Shown here one piece after another: positions 32,313 through 41,345 of a stretch of 52,316 nt of DNA; position 1 is the first letter of the stretch; every line of letters begins with the position of its first letter. A program made the translations under genes and the position numbers. This stretch comes from Pseudonocardia ammonioxydans (GTDB lineage Bacteria > Actinomycetota > Actinomycetes > Mycobacteriales > Pseudonocardiaceae). A model generated the notes under the pieces. It was not told the origin of the DNA. It made no database searches and saw only the letters and a list, made by a program, of their open reading frames with translations. Where the stretch lies: the NCBI RefSeq assembly GCF_900115005.1, contig NZ_FOUY01000040.1, positions 1 through 52,316 of the forward strand, in the 5' to 3' direction.

Positions 32313-33217
32313 TGACTGCTACCGACACCGCCCGCACCACGCCCGCCCGTGCGCTGACCCCGGACCGGCGGCGCCGCGATGTGGCCTCCACAGTGTTCGT
32401 CTCCGTGCTGTGGGCGTGCCTGCTGGTGGCCGCGCTGTTCCTGTTCTACGTGCTGATCACCATCGTGGTCTCCGGGGTGAGCAGGCTGGACGCGAACCTG
32501 ATCACCCAGGCGCCCTCGACGATCCGCCCGGCGACCGCCGGCGTGCAGCCGGCCATCGTCGGCACGCTCCTCGTCGTCGGGGTCACCGCGCTGATCGCGC
32601 TGCCGCTGGGCATCGCCGCGGCGATCTACCTCGAGGAGTACGCCGACCCCCGGCGCTGGTTCAACCGGGCGATCGAGCTCAACGTGCAGAACCTGGCCGC
32701 CGTCCCGTCGATCATCTTCGGGATCCTGGTGCTGGCCTTCGTGGTACGGGCACCGCTGAACTTCGGCGCCGTCGCCCTGTCCGGCTCGATCGCCCTGGCC
32801 CTGCTCATCCTGCCGGTGGTGATCATCGCGACCCGCGAGTCGTTGCGCGCGGTCCCGCGCGAGATCCGTGACGGCTCACTGGCCGTCGGGGCGACCCGCT
32901 GGCAAACGGTGTGGCGCCAGCTGCTGCCCGCCGCGGTGCCCGGGATCGCGACCGGCTCCATCCTGGCGCTGTCGCGGGCCGTCGGAGAAGCCGCACCGCT
33001 GATCCTGGTCGGCGCGACCACGTTCATCACCTTCACCCCCGACGGGTTGTTCTCCCGCTACACCGTCATGCCCGTCCAGATCTTCAACTTCGCCCTCCAG
33101 TCCCGCGAAGCGTTCATCCCCCTGACCTACGCCGCGATCCTGCTGCTGATCGTCATCCTGCTGGCGCTCAACGGCACCGCGATCGTGCTGCGCAACCGGT
33201 TCGCACGTCGATGGTGA
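32312..33217 (+). CDS. pstA: Phosphate ABC permease PstA
   Basis: 301 residues with six helices. EAA-type loop IRDGSLAVGATRWQTVWRQL precedes LPAAVPGIATGSILALSRAV. Membrane partner of PstC; the two form the translocation channel. Overlaps pstC by one base. Confidence 0.9.
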   Translation: MTATDTARTTPARALTPDRRRRDVASTVFVSVLWACLLVAALFLFYVLITIVVSGVSRLDANLITQAPSTIRPATAGVQPAIVGTLLVVGVTALIALPLGIAAAIYLEEYADPRRWFNRAIELNVQNLAAVPSIIFGILVLAFVVRAPLNFGAVALSGSIALALLILPVVIIATRESLRAVPREIRDGSLAVGATRWQTVWRQLLPAAVPGIATGSILALSRAVGEAAPLILVGATTFITFTPDGLFSRYTVMPVQIFNFALQSREAFIPLTYAAILLLIVILLALNGTAIVLRNRFARRW

Positions 33218-33237
33218 ACCCCGGAAAGGACCAGCAC

Positions 33238-34104
33238 ATGAGCCCCACCTCCCCACCCGGGACCGCCCAGGACACCGCCGGTATCCACCTCGCGGTCGGT
33301 GACCGAGCGCCCGAACAGCCACGTTCGGCCGGGGCCGCGATGGCGACGGAGAACCTGCACGTCTACTACGGCGACTTCCTCGCCGTCCGCGATGTCGATC
33401 TGCAGTTCGACGACCGCCGGATCACCGCGCTGATCGGGCCGTCGGGCTGCGGGAAGTCCACCGTGCTGCGCTGCCTGAACCGGATGAACGACCTGGTCCC
33501 CGGCGCCCGGGTCGAAGGGCGCGTGACCTACCACGGCACCGACATCTACGGGCCCGGCGTCGACGAGATCGAGGTCCGCCGCCGGATCGGCATGGTCTTC
33601 CAGAAGCCGAACCCGTTCCCCAAGTCGATCTATGACAACGTCGCCTACGGACCCCGCGTCACCGGCGCCAAAGACCACCTCGACGACACCGTCGAGCAAG
33701 CCCTGCGCGGCGCCGCGCTGTGGGACGAGGTCAAGGACAAGCTCAAGCAGAACGCCTACGGCCTCTCCGGTGGACAGCAACAGCGTCTGTGTATCGCCCG
33801 GGCCATCGCGACCCGGCCGGACGTGCTGCTGATGGACGAGCCCTGCTCGGCGCTCGACCCGATCGCGACATCCAAGATCGAAGACCTGATGGGCGAGCTC
33901 GTGCAGGACTTCACCATCGTGATCGTCACCCACAACATGCAGCAGGCGGCCCGCGTCTCGCACAGCACGGCGTTCTTCACCGCCCAACCCGACGAGCACG
34001 GCGACCGCGTCGGCACTCTGGTCGAGTTCGACCGAACCCTGAAGATCTTCGAGGACCCGGCCGACAAGCGCACGGAGGACTACATCTCGGGCAAGTTCGG
34101 CTGA
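33238..34104 (+). CDS. pstB: Phosphate ABC ATPase PstB
   Basis: 288 residues. Walker A GPSGCGKST, Q-loop FQKPNPFPKSIYDNVAYG, signature LSGGQQQRLCIARA, Walker B VLLMDEPCSALDP, switch His in VIVTHNMQQA. The first 35 residues are an extra disordered leader. GGAAAGGACC precedes the ATG. Completes the transporter. Confidence 0.92.
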   Translation: MSPTSPPGTAQDTAGIHLAVGDRAPEQPRSAGAAMATENLHVYYGDFLAVRDVDLQFDDRRITALIGPSGCGKSTVLRCLNRMNDLVPGARVEGRVTYHGTDIYGPGVDEIEVRRRIGMVFQKPNPFPKSIYDNVAYGPRVTGAKDHLDDTVEQALRGAALWDEVKDKLKQNAYGLSGGQQQRLCIARAIATRPDVLLMDEPCSALDPIATSKIEDLMGELVQDFTIVIVTHNMQQAARVSHSTAFFTAQPDEHGDRVGTLVEFDRTLKIFEDPADKRTEDYISGKFG

Positions 34105-34114
34105 GGAAGCCGCG

Positions 34115-34888
34115 ATGATGACCGAGACCTGGGAGACCGACGGCCGTTCTCCCGTGCAGATCCGCCGCCGAGCCTGCCTGGCCGACGCCGGCGGGCGCAC
34201 AGGGCCGGCGGCGGTGCTGCTCGTCGCCGACGAACACACCGCCGAGCAGGTCGCGCGGGCCCTGACCGGCCAACCCGTCGACCTGCACCCGGTGCACGAC
34301 ACGGCCGCAGCGCTGCTGGTGGCCGGGCGCACCTGCCCGGATGCGGTCGTGCTCGCCCCGGCCGGGGGGCGGTTGAGCCCGGCGGACTTCCTCGACGTGC
34401 TGCACACGCTCGACCCCGGGGTGCGAGTGATCGTCGGAGTCGGTCGCGACGACGGCGAGCTGGCGGCGCAGGCCGCCGCCCGGGGCGCCACCGTCACCGC
34501 CCGCCCCTTCGAACCGAGCGCCTTGCTCGCCCTGCTCAGCGCCGCCCTCGGCGCGCCACGGTCCCTCGCGGCCCGTCCGCTGCCGATCCAGCTGGGCCGG
34601 CTGCGCATCGACAACGTCGCCCCACGGATGTGGCTCGACGACACACCGATCCGGCTGCCGCTGCGCGAACACCTGGTGCTGCGCTACCTCGCCGCGCGTC
34701 CCGACGCCGTGGTCAGCCGCCGCGAACTCGTCACCGCCATCTGGGGCGACCAGACATCCGGCTCGGACAACTCCCTGAGCGTGCACATCACGCGCCTGCG
34801 CCGCCGGCTCGCCGCCGCCGGAGCCGACGTCCGCATCGAGGCGGTACGCGGACTCGGCTATCAGCTGACCATCTCGCCGAACTCCTGA
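34115..34888 (+). CDS. OmpR/PhoB-type regulator with degenerate receiver
   Basis: 257 residues. C-terminal winged HTH at about 155-255 (LPLREHLVLRYLAARPDAVV, SRRELVTAIWG, SVHITRLRRRLAAAGAD, IEAVRGLGYQL). The N-terminal domain has receiver order but the phospho-acceptor Asp is missing: the strand reads CPDAVVLAPAGG where DLLMLDL-type sequence with Asp is usual. It is therefore unlikely to be controlled by phosphorylation. Ten bases after pstB, so coexpressed; may bind the PHO-box-like repeats before pstS. No sensor kinase lies nearby. Confidence 0.75.
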   Translation: MMTETWETDGRSPVQIRRRACLADAGGRTGPAAVLLVADEHTAEQVARALTGQPVDLHPVHDTAAALLVAGRTCPDAVVLAPAGGRLSPADFLDVLHTLDPGVRVIVGVGRDDGELAAQAAARGATVTARPFEPSALLALLSAALGAPRSLAARPLPIQLGRLRIDNVAPRMWLDDTPIRLPLREHLVLRYLAARPDAVVSRRELVTAIWGDQTSGSDNSLSVHITRLRRRLAAAGADVRIEAVRGLGYQLTISPNS

Positions 34889-34913
34889 GCATCACCCAGT
34901 ATCCTCGACCGCG

Positions 34914-35375
34914 ATGGGAGAACAGCTCAGCTCGCACGTCGCCGATCTCGTCGAGGATCAACCGCTCGACGGCGTCGAGACCGTGGCCGGTGCCGCCGCC
35001 GAGCTGTTCAAGGCACTCGCCGACCCGCTACGGCTCCAGCTGGTCGGCCTGGCCCGCCAGGCCCCCGACGCCGAGCTCTGCTTCTGCGACCTCATCGAAG
35101 CCTTCCCCCAGCCGCAATCGACCTTGAGCCACCACCTGAGCGTGCTGGTCAAAGCCGGGGTCATGTCGAGGGAACGACGCGGCACATGGAGCTGGTACCG
35201 GCTCGAACCCGACCTGGTCGACCAGATCAACGACGCGCTCAGCCTCGACGGGATGCTGCACCAACTCCTGCGGCTCGAGCACGCCGACAACCCGAAACTC
35301 ATCAGCCGCGACGGCGATCTCCTCTCGCGCTGCGAGCCTCCGGAATCCGCCGAGGACGACACCGAGCGCGCCTGA
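34914..35375 (+). CDS. ArsR-family regulator, second copy
   Basis: 153 residues with the ArsR winged HTH (DPLRLQLVGLARQAPDAELC, FPQPQSTLSHHLSVLVKAG, SRERRGTWSWYRLEPD). Its Cys pair is in ELCFCDLIEAF, like arsR at 29501. A Cys-containing tail follows (LLSRCEPPESAED). Last gene of the pst operon; metalloid sensing of phosphate uptake is a plausible role. Confidence 0.8.
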   Translation: MGEQLSSHVADLVEDQPLDGVETVAGAAAELFKALADPLRLQLVGLARQAPDAELCFCDLIEAFPQPQSTLSHHLSVLVKAGVMSRERRGTWSWYRLEPDLVDQINDALSLDGMLHQLLRLEHADNPKLISRDGDLLSRCEPPESAEDDTERA

Positions 35376-35506
35376 CCCCCCGCGACATCACCCGCGGCGC
35401 GCCCGTGCGGTAACGACCGCGTCCGCTGAGGTCCGGTTCGGTTGGACCCACAGCCGGACCGGACCGCCACAGCATCCCGGCCTGCCCGGCCGCGTCGTCG
35501 TGGTCA

Positions 35507-36922
35507 TCATTTGATCCGGGGTCGGCGCAGTCTGCGCGGCAGCACGGCCGCTGCAGGGCGGTGGCCCTGCTGGGTGCCGCGGGCTTCGCGCAGCTGCTGC
35601 AGGTGCTCGCTGAGCGCCTCTTGTGCGGCGCGTCGGGCGCCGCGGCCGGCGGGACGGTCGAGCAGTGCAACCTCGACCTTAGTTGCAGGCTTCGCGCCGG
35701 TGCCGGCGCGCATGCGGCCGATCTGTACGGCCCGGATCTCGCCGAGGCGGCCGTGCCAGGGCCGCAGCCGGGCGCCGATGATCCGCAGGGGGTCGCGGGC
35801 GCCGGAGCTGAGGTCGCCGCGCCGGTGGTCGGGTCGGTCGGGGTGGTATTCGAGGGCGTGGAGCAGCCCGGCGACGGTGGCGCCGGCGTCCCACCAGGGT
35901 TTGAGCAGGGCCCGGGCTCGCCAGATCTCGATCTTGCCGCTTTTTCGGCCTCCTAGGCCGAGATGTGAGAGCAGGGTGAGGGTTGCTGCGTTTCTGGCTC
36001 CGGGGGTGTCGGGGACGTCGTAGGGGTGCCACTTGGGCTGGGAGGTGAGGTGAGTCCGTCGGCCGCCCGTCAAGGGCTTAGTACTCACTGGAGTAGTGGG
36101 GAGGTCGCCACTTTCTTCCACAGGGGACTGACCTGCGGATGCGATGCCCGGCTCCTCGTCGTGCTGCGCGCCGTCGAGGCGGGGGAGCGGGGTGTGGGTC
36201 ACGAGGGCGTAGGTGGGAGTGCGGCCGGTGTCGGTGCCGAGGAACTCGGCGCTAGCACCAGCCTCGACGACGACGAGTAGGCCGATCTCGCGGGCCCAGG
36301 CCAGGACACGGGACACGGTGCGTGCGGCGCGGGCTCCGGCCGCTGCGAGGTGTCGGGCGGTCAGGCCGGTGATCAGGCCGGTCTCCCAGTCCATGTGGCA
36401 GACCAGGCGGCGCAGGATGGCTGACCAGCTGCGGCGCTTGTCGACGCGCCAGTCCTCGTCGTCGACCAGTCGCGCGAGGTGCTCGAGGGCTTCGGGCTGG
36501 GAGGTCAGCACCCGGTAGGAGTGGTCGATGAAGTTCCGCCAACCCGGGTGCGGGGTGAAGCCTCGGTCGTGGCGGGCGCGGGCGCGGGCGATCCCGCGGG
36601 CGCGCACCCGCGCACTCGGTGGCAGCGCTCGGCTCGCCCGCCCGGGACCGCTGGTGTGGCACGCGGCGCGGCCTCGGGGTGTGCGCCGCGGCGCAGTCCT
36701 GCCGCGGATCCCGAAGGAGTCCGCTTGAGGCTGCTCATCGAGGGGGAGCTGGTGAAGCAGGCAAAGCTGAGAGGGGCCGGAGGCCAGAGTGAACGCGCCG
36801 TGCTCGTAGCAGAGCGTGCAGAACCCGGTGCCCGCCGCCGGCGAGCGCCCCGGATCTGGGCACGACGAACTCACCCCGTGTCTGTGGTGGTTGGCTCCCG
36901 GCCCAGGATGTATCCTGGACAC
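35507..36922 (-). CDS. Plasmid replication-type protein with winged HTH
   Basis: Open frame of 471 residues. N-terminal part holds a possible zinc finger (FCTLCYEHGAFTL, QLCLLHQLPL). Residues about 125-240 look like a winged helix (IDHSYRVLTSQPEALEHLAR, GLTARHLAAAGARAARTVSR, AREIGLLVVVEAGASAEFL, TYALVTHTPLP), a pattern found in actinobacterial plasmid and ICE replication proteins. The C-terminus is strongly basic. GTG at 36922 falls inside a palindrome; a GTG at 36874 is a better start. Replication role is inference. Confidence 0.5.
   Translation of the reverse strand: MSRIHPGPGANHHRHGVSSSCPDPGRSPAAGTGFCTLCYEHGAFTLASGPSQLCLLHQLPLDEQPQADSFGIRGRTAPRRTPRGRAACHTSGPGRASRALPPSARVRARGIARARARHDRGFTPHPGWRNFIDHSYRVLTSQPEALEHLARLVDDEDWRVDKRRSWSAILRRLVCHMDWETGLITGLTARHLAAAGARAARTVSRVLAWAREIGLLVVVEAGASAEFLGTDTGRTPTYALVTHTPLPRLDGAQHDEEPGIASAGQSPVEESGDLPTTPVSTKPLTGGRRTHLTSQPKWHPYDVPDTPGARNAATLTLLSHLGLGGRKSGKIEIWRARALLKPWWDAGATVAGLLHALEYHPDRPDHRRGDLSSGARDPLRIIGARLRPWHGRLGEIRAVQIGRMRAGTGAKPATKVEVALLDRPAGRGARRAAQEALSEHLQQLREARGTQQGHRPAAAVLPRRLRRPRIK
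36903..36918. promoter_or_regulatory. Palindrome CCAGGATGTATCCTGG
   Basis: 7-bp arms around GT, overlapping the earliest possible start codon of the replication-like gene. Could be an operator or initiator site. Confidence 0.5.
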
Positions 36923-37009
36923 GCGAAAGCGCCCCTTCTTGGACGGTTGGGGATGGGCCCCGGTTCGCCGGGGCTACGGCGTCACCTCGGGTGTAGGACC
37001 GAGCGACGC

Positions 37010-37056
37010 GAGAACGAACGAAGGCGGCCCCCTGGCCGGGGGGCCGTCTCGTTCTC
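37010..37056. terminator. Large hairpin after the 37058-37462 gene
   Basis: GAGAACGA (37010-37017) pairs with TCGTTCTC (37049-37056), enclosing CGGCCCCC/GGGGGGCCG. It starts right after the TAA of the minus-strand gene. Confidence 0.7.
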
Positions 37057-37057
37057 T

Positions 37058-37462
37058 TTATGAGGCCTTGGTCAGACGCTGCTCCAGGTGGTCGTACTGC
37101 GCTGGGATCTGGCCCAGCAACTCATTGCGGTGACGAAGGCCGAGCTTGACCAGGGCTCCGGCCACGAGGGAAATGCTTCGGTCTCGTTCACTCGCGATCG
37201 AGCGCAGCAACGTGTTGTCGCTGAGGGGGATCCGGGCTGTGAAGTCGGTCGACTCCGTGGCCGCGACCCGACGGGGCAGATCGTCGGGAAGCTCGGCGGC
37301 ATGCTGTAGGCCGACGTTGATCAGCTTCGCGGCGGTCTCGGAGACGTACCAGCCGCGCGCGGCGGCCAGGGCCTTGAGCGCGCGGTCGTCAGCCAGCAGG
37401 ACCCGTGGAAGAACCACTGCGCGCGGGCCCTTCGATGGGCGCCCCGTTGGTCTTCTAGCCAT
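37058..37462 (-). CDS. Possible RHH-type plasmid regulator
   Basis: 134 residues, MARRPTGRPSKGPRAVVLPR onward. Two similar halves follow (LAAARGWYVSETAAKLINVG with LQHAAELPDDL; ASERDRSISLVAGALVKLGL with RHRNELLGQIP), each like a ribbon-helix-helix or MetJ/Arc-type helical pair. The basic leader may grip DNA. Near the replication-like gene, a role in copy control, partition or as an antitoxin is possible; no toxin is visible. Confidence 0.55.
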   Translation of the reverse strand: MARRPTGRPSKGPRAVVLPRVLLADDRALKALAAARGWYVSETAAKLINVGLQHAAELPDDLPRRVAATESTDFTARIPLSDNTLLRSIASERDRSISLVAGALVKLGLRHRNELLGQIPAQYDHLEQRLTKAS

Positions 37463-37534
37463 GCAGGCATCCTTCCCTACTTTCTGAAACGAGGCGGCGC
37501 GACACGCCCCATCTTTCAGAAACTTCTGCGTCCG

Positions 37535-38037
37535 GTGGTGCCCCCGGCTGAGGAGGACGTCGCCGAGCTGCGTCGAGCGTGGACCGCGGCCGGGCGGCAG
37601 GCTGCCTACTCGACGGCGGTCGCCGTGCAGGTCGCGTTCGGTCGGCTTCGTGAAGGGCGCGGAGGGCTTACGGCCCCGGACAGCTTCGACGTGACCCGGC
37701 GGCAGCTCGTTGCGGGCCGCCCCGGCTCGTGGGAGGCCCCCGGCTGTTCGAGCTGCAGCTGTGGGCGAACCGGGACAAGGTGCGCCGCTACGACGCCGCG
37801 ACCGCGGACGACATCGCCGCGGTCCTGGTGCGGTGGGTGTCCAACCCGGACCGCTACACCGAGGTCGCCGAGACCCTGGCCGGGCTGTTCGGCGACTTCG
37901 CCGACGAGCACGGCGGCTGGCCGGCGGTGGCTGACCAGTGGCTCCAGCGCGGTGCGCTGGACCGTGACGGTGTGCTCCTGGCCTACGGCCTGCTGTACGC
38001 CACCGGCGAGGAGTTCGATCCCGCCATGCTTGGCTGA
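37535..38037 (+). pseudogene. Frameshifted unknown gene
   Basis: The first phase reads VPPAEEDVAELRRAWTAAGR to GSWEAP. The second phase then reads RLFELQLWANRDKVRRYDAA, ending YATGEEFDPAMLG at 38037. Removing one C from the run CCCCC at 37737-37741 joins them into about 165 residues. Family not recognised. Confidence 0.6.
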
Positions 38038-38088
38038 GCTGGTACGCCGAGCGCGCCGGCCCCCGCCCCCTGCCGGGACCCGCTGACG

Positions 38089-38317
38089 ATGACCGAGCTG
38101 GCGGACGGAGTCGTCGGCAGCCGCCGCGGTCTGACCCACCAGGCCGGGCTGCTGGCGAAGGCCGGGCCTCGTCACCCGCGGTCCCAGCCCCGCGACGACC
38201 AGCGCGCCACGCTCGTCACGATCACCGACGCGGGTCTCGCCCTGGCCGCCAGGGTCATGCCCGGTCACGTCGAGGTCGCGCGCGAGCTGCTGTTCGCCCC
38301 GGCGGCCTCAGCTTCTA
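38089..38317 (+). pseudogene. MarR-family regulator fragment
   Basis: MTELADGVVGSRRGLTHQAG, then LVTITDAGLALAARVMPGHV and ELLFAP match the wing and dimer helix of MarR proteins. The middle is out of phase (PRHPRSQPRDD where LVTRGPSP-like sequence is expected): an extra C near 38166 and a missing G near 38192. The N-terminal third of a normal MarR is absent. Confidence 0.6.
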
Positions 38318-38319
38318 CG

Positions 38320-38527
38320 ACGAGGACCCGCCGCACCATCGACGGCCAGTACCAGCACGCGATCATCATGCTCCGCGACCCCGACAGCGCCGAGCTCCAG
38401 CAGCTCTACGGCCGGCTCAGCCGCCTCCAGCAGGAAGGCGTGCGCCAGCCGATGATCACACTGGCCCGCGACAACGACCCCCGCGTTCGTCGAGCCACCG
38501 CACCACCACGACGAGCGCAACGACTGA
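38320..38527 (+). pseudogene. Fragment of an unknown gene with C-run frameshift
   Basis: TIDGQYQHAIIMLRDPDSAE, then LQQLYGRLSRLQQEG reads naturally. After CCCCC at 38478-38482 the natural phase changes to AFVEPPHHHDERND and stops at 38525-38527. No start codon context. Confidence 0.45.
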
Positions 38528-38529
38528 AC

Positions 38530-39780
38530 TCAGTCCTCGTGCGCTGCTCGAGGGTCGAGTATGTCGCGCAGGGCGGGAATGCCACGCAGCAGGACCGACT
38601 CGACGTGGTAGTAATCGAGGTCGCTGTCCTCTCCGACCAGGGCCTCAACCCAATCGGGCAGCTCGAATGACTCCAGCACGTGCCAGGGACTGCGGTGGCC
38701 GGCCCGTTCGGTGTGCTGGGTGAGCAGCGCGACGGTGTAGGCGACGACGGCGGGCCAGATCCGCTCGATCACCTCCTGCGGTGTCGACTCCGGGCCGATG
38801 TCCTCGGCGTCGAGCAGATCCACATCGAGTTCGGCCGCGGCAGCGTGGATGACAGCCCGCAGGTCGGGGTGTGCCTGGTCGAGGGCGGCGATGATGTGGC
38901 TCAAGGCCGCTCCGCACCCCAGCCGGGCAAGCGCGGCCGGGCGGCGGGGTGGGGCATGGAGCCAGACCCAGGTCCGTCCCGGATCACCCCATTCGGCGCC
39001 CGGCGGGCTGACGATCCCGGACGCCCGCCAGGCGTCGCAGAGCTGGTGGGGCAGCTCTGGGCCGGCCAGGCAGGACACCAGGGCCTGTGGACCAGCCCAT
39101 CCCGCCGGCAGCACGAGGCTGCGGTCGCCGCCGTGGGTGAGGCTGTAGGCCAGCTGGGCTGGGTGAGGATCGACGAGGTCACCGTCGAAAGCGCAGCACG
39201 GACAGACCGCGACCCTGCTCTCGGTCGGTTCGAACAGCCCAGCAGCGGGGTAGTGGTCCCCGCAGATCCCGCACGCGGTGTCGTTCGCGGTAGCGGCGAG
39301 GTCGCGCTGGCGGGCCGCGGCAACGACCTGGTCGATCTCGGCGACGAGCTCGGTCACCGACCGCCCGGTCGGGGCGATCTCGTGGGCATCGACGCCGACC
39401 ACCCGCCCCAGGTCCTCGCAGTAGTCGACGACGAGCGGAGCCCACACCACGACCCGCAACGGTGCACGACGGTCGAACACCGCGCCGTCGTCGGGGTGTT
39501 CGTCTCCGGTCCACCCCGCAGCGCCCGTCCTGCCCACGTCGACCGTGGCCGGGCCGGCGTAGGTGCGTAGTGCGTTGCCCAGAGGGTGGTGTTCGAGCTC
39601 CACCGGCCAACCGGCCGTGTGCAGCTCGCGGGCCAGCTCGTCACGCAGCCGTCGGGCCGAGACCGCCCCGTCCCCGGGCTCTGTCCCGCGGGCGTAGGTC
39701 GTGGCGGCGTCGAGGAAGCTGCGCCCCGTCGCCGCCGCGTGCGCGCGGATGTCCTTCTTACGTCGGTGATCACGGGTCAT
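38530..39780 (-). CDS. Unknown 416-residue protein with zinc motif
   Basis: ATG at 39780 with AGGAGGA upstream. It begins MTRDHRRKKDIRAHAAATGR, a basic motif I have seen at the N-terminus of other actinobacterial mobile-element proteins. The middle contains CGICGDHYPAAGLF and VAVCPCCAFDGDLV, a four-Cys zinc ribbon. The C-terminal 130 residues are helical (AALSHIIAALDQAHPDLRAV). Intact while its plus-strand neighbours are decayed. Function unknown. Confidence 0.7.
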   Translation of the reverse strand: MTRDHRRKKDIRAHAAATGRSFLDAATTYARGTEPGDGAVSARRLRDELARELHTAGWPVELEHHPLGNALRTYAGPATVDVGRTGAAGWTGDEHPDDGAVFDRRAPLRVVVWAPLVVDYCEDLGRVVGVDAHEIAPTGRSVTELVAEIDQVVAAARQRDLAATANDTACGICGDHYPAAGLFEPTESRVAVCPCCAFDGDLVDPHPAQLAYSLTHGGDRSLVLPAGWAGPQALVSCLAGPELPHQLCDAWRASGIVSPPGAEWGDPGRTWVWLHAPPRRPAALARLGCGAALSHIIAALDQAHPDLRAVIHAAAAELDVDLLDAEDIGPESTPQEVIERIWPAVVAYTVALLTQHTERAGHRSPWHVLESFELPDWVEALVGEDSDLDYYHVESVLLRGIPALRDILDPRAAHED

Positions 39781-40211
39781 GCCGTCCTCCTCGTGCGACG
39801 CGCTCCACGCCGGGCCGCCGGGGTTCCGGGCATACCTCACCACGTCGGTGCGATCAGCAGACCTTGACCGTGGATAACGCTTCCGGCGACGGCGTGGACG
39901 TCGATCCCGGCACGGCGCGGGCCAGCACCGCATGGCCCAGGGCGGACTGTAGCGCCCGGCCTGCGCGCCAGCGGGGTAGCGCCGCGCCCAGCGCTGACGT
40001 CGCTGACAACGCTGGTGCTCATCCTCTCCCGGAGCGCGACGACGGCGAGGGACGTGGGCACCTGTGACCGGTCAATGAGCACCAACCCGCGCCACTGCAC
40101 TGTGCCGCTGCACGCGACGCGTTCACCACCGATGCCCACGCTGGCGGCTGGAGCCCACGTTCTGAGGTCACTGTCCGCACCGAGCCGGCCACCGACGCAC
40201 TCGCTCAACAC
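39781..40211. other. 431 bases without a supported gene
   Basis: Open frames are long but lack start signals and natural composition. It leads into the duplicated block at 40212. Confidence 0.4.
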
Positions 40212-40371
40212 AGGGCCGGGAGAAGCGCGGCGCAGACGACCCTCGCGCAACGGCTCGACCCGCGGCTGCGCGCTGATCAGCTGCTCAGCCCTGACCCGGG
40301 GTTCTGCTCCTGGCCCGGCCCGGGGACACCGCCGCCGCGACCGGTGTGCCGGTGGTTGTGGCGGGCCCCAA
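40212..40371 (+). repeat. Direct repeat, copy 1
   Basis: About 160 bases matching 41612-41768 in the same orientation with scattered substitutions and small gaps. Shared words include GGGAGAAGCGCGG, CCTCGCGCAACGGCTC and GGGACACCGCCGCCGC. Both copies abut decayed coding sequence; they could be scars of a mobile element. Confidence 0.7.
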
Positions 40372-40401
40372 GGCAGGTCCCGCTTGGCGCGTATCCCCGG
40401 A

Positions 40402-40607
40402 CAACCACGGCTTCGAACGCGACATCCGCATGATCACGCTGCGGCAGAAAGTATCCGGCTCCTACGCATCCGCTCTTCGGGGCCGACAGTTCTGCGCGGT
40501 CCGCAGTTGCCTGTCCACCACGGCTAAGCACGCCGCAACGTCTTCGCCGTCGTCATCCTCGCCGCATCCTCGCCGCGGGCCGACCCTGGCTGTCTTTCCG
40601 CCTGTAA
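40402..40607 (+). mobile_element. IS66-family transposase C-terminal remnant
   Basis: NHGFERDIRMITLRQKVSGS and RQFCAVRSCLSTTAKHAA match the end of IS66 TnpC proteins. The expected ending (GRPWLSFRL) appears in a second phase ending at 40607, so a frameshift has occurred. Only about 65 residues remain. Confidence 0.7.
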
Positions 40608-40655
40608 GCCAAGCCGCTACAACCTGACCAGTTACTTGCCAGTATCGTTGTGCGG

Positions 40656-41345
40656 TCAGCCGCTGAACTGCACTGCTGCACCGGGCTGCGGCGGGCAGGA
40701 GTTGGTCGCGGACTGGTAGGCAGAGACGACCTCGGCGGGGATACGACCGCGCTCGGACACGGTGTAGCCGTTCTGCCGAGCCCACGCCCGCACGGCCTGG
40801 TTGTGCTGGCGCGCTGCCGTGCCGCTCGGGCCGCTGTCAGTGCTCCTGCGGGCGGCGCGGCCCGTACGGGGGCCGGAGGCGGGCGAGACGCTCCGGGCGG
40901 CCGCGACGAAGGGCGCCAACGCTTTCCGCAGCGCGGTCGCGTTGCCGGTCGAGAGATCGATCTCGAGCTGCTTCCCGTCGAACGTGAAGGGAATCGTTTC
41001 GTCGGCCTTGCCTCCAGTGAGGTCGTCGGTGAGGCGGACGGTCTGAATCTGCGCCACTGTGTCTCTTTCGCCGGGTGTGGGGGAGGGTACCGAGAGTACT
41101 GACTGCGCCCGGTCCGGACCGTCGCCGCGATCGGTCTCCCTGACCTCGGTGAAGGTGCGGGTGATGGCGCGAGCGACTGGACTTCCGGCGTGGTAGGCGA
41201 GAAAGACAGCGGCCGCTCGCAGCGCGTCCATAGCTTCATGTTCACGAGCTGCCCACTCGGTGGATTCGGCGGATTGCGCGGCGCGAACGGCGGCGCGGAA
41301 GCAACGGGACAGGGCGAATCCAGCGGTAATGACCGTATCGGACAT
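40656..41345 (-). CDS. lsr2: Lsr2 with in-frame N-terminal helical extension
   Basis: 229 residues from ATG 41345 with GAGGGAG upstream. Residues 1-95 are an unfamiliar helical segment (MSDTVITAGFALSRCFRAAV). Residues about 97-229 are Lsr2: VAQIQTVRLTDDLTGGKADE, the dimer region IPFTFDGKQLEIDLSTGNA, a basic linker, and the AT-hook-like RAWARQNGYTVSERGRIP. Lsr2 silences horizontally acquired, AT-rich DNA. A GTG at 41057 would start an ordinary Lsr2 of 133 residues but has a poorer ribosome site. Plasmid Lsr2 copies help keep the plasmid silent. Confidence 0.8.
   Translation of the reverse strand: MSDTVITAGFALSRCFRAAVRAAQSAESTEWAAREHEAMDALRAAAVFLAYHAGSPVARAITRTFTEVRETDRGDGPDRAQSVLSVPSPTPGERDTVAQIQTVRLTDDLTGGKADETIPFTFDGKQLEIDLSTGNATALRKALAPFVAAARSVSPASGPRTGRAARRSTDSGPSGTAARQHNQAVRAWARQNGYTVSERGRIPAEVVSAYQSATNSCPPQPGAAVQFSG

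Noticed and set aside
33127..34644. 505-codon minus-strand frame over pstB and the regulator
   Set aside because: Antisense shadow; pstB has all ABC ATPase motifs on the other strand.
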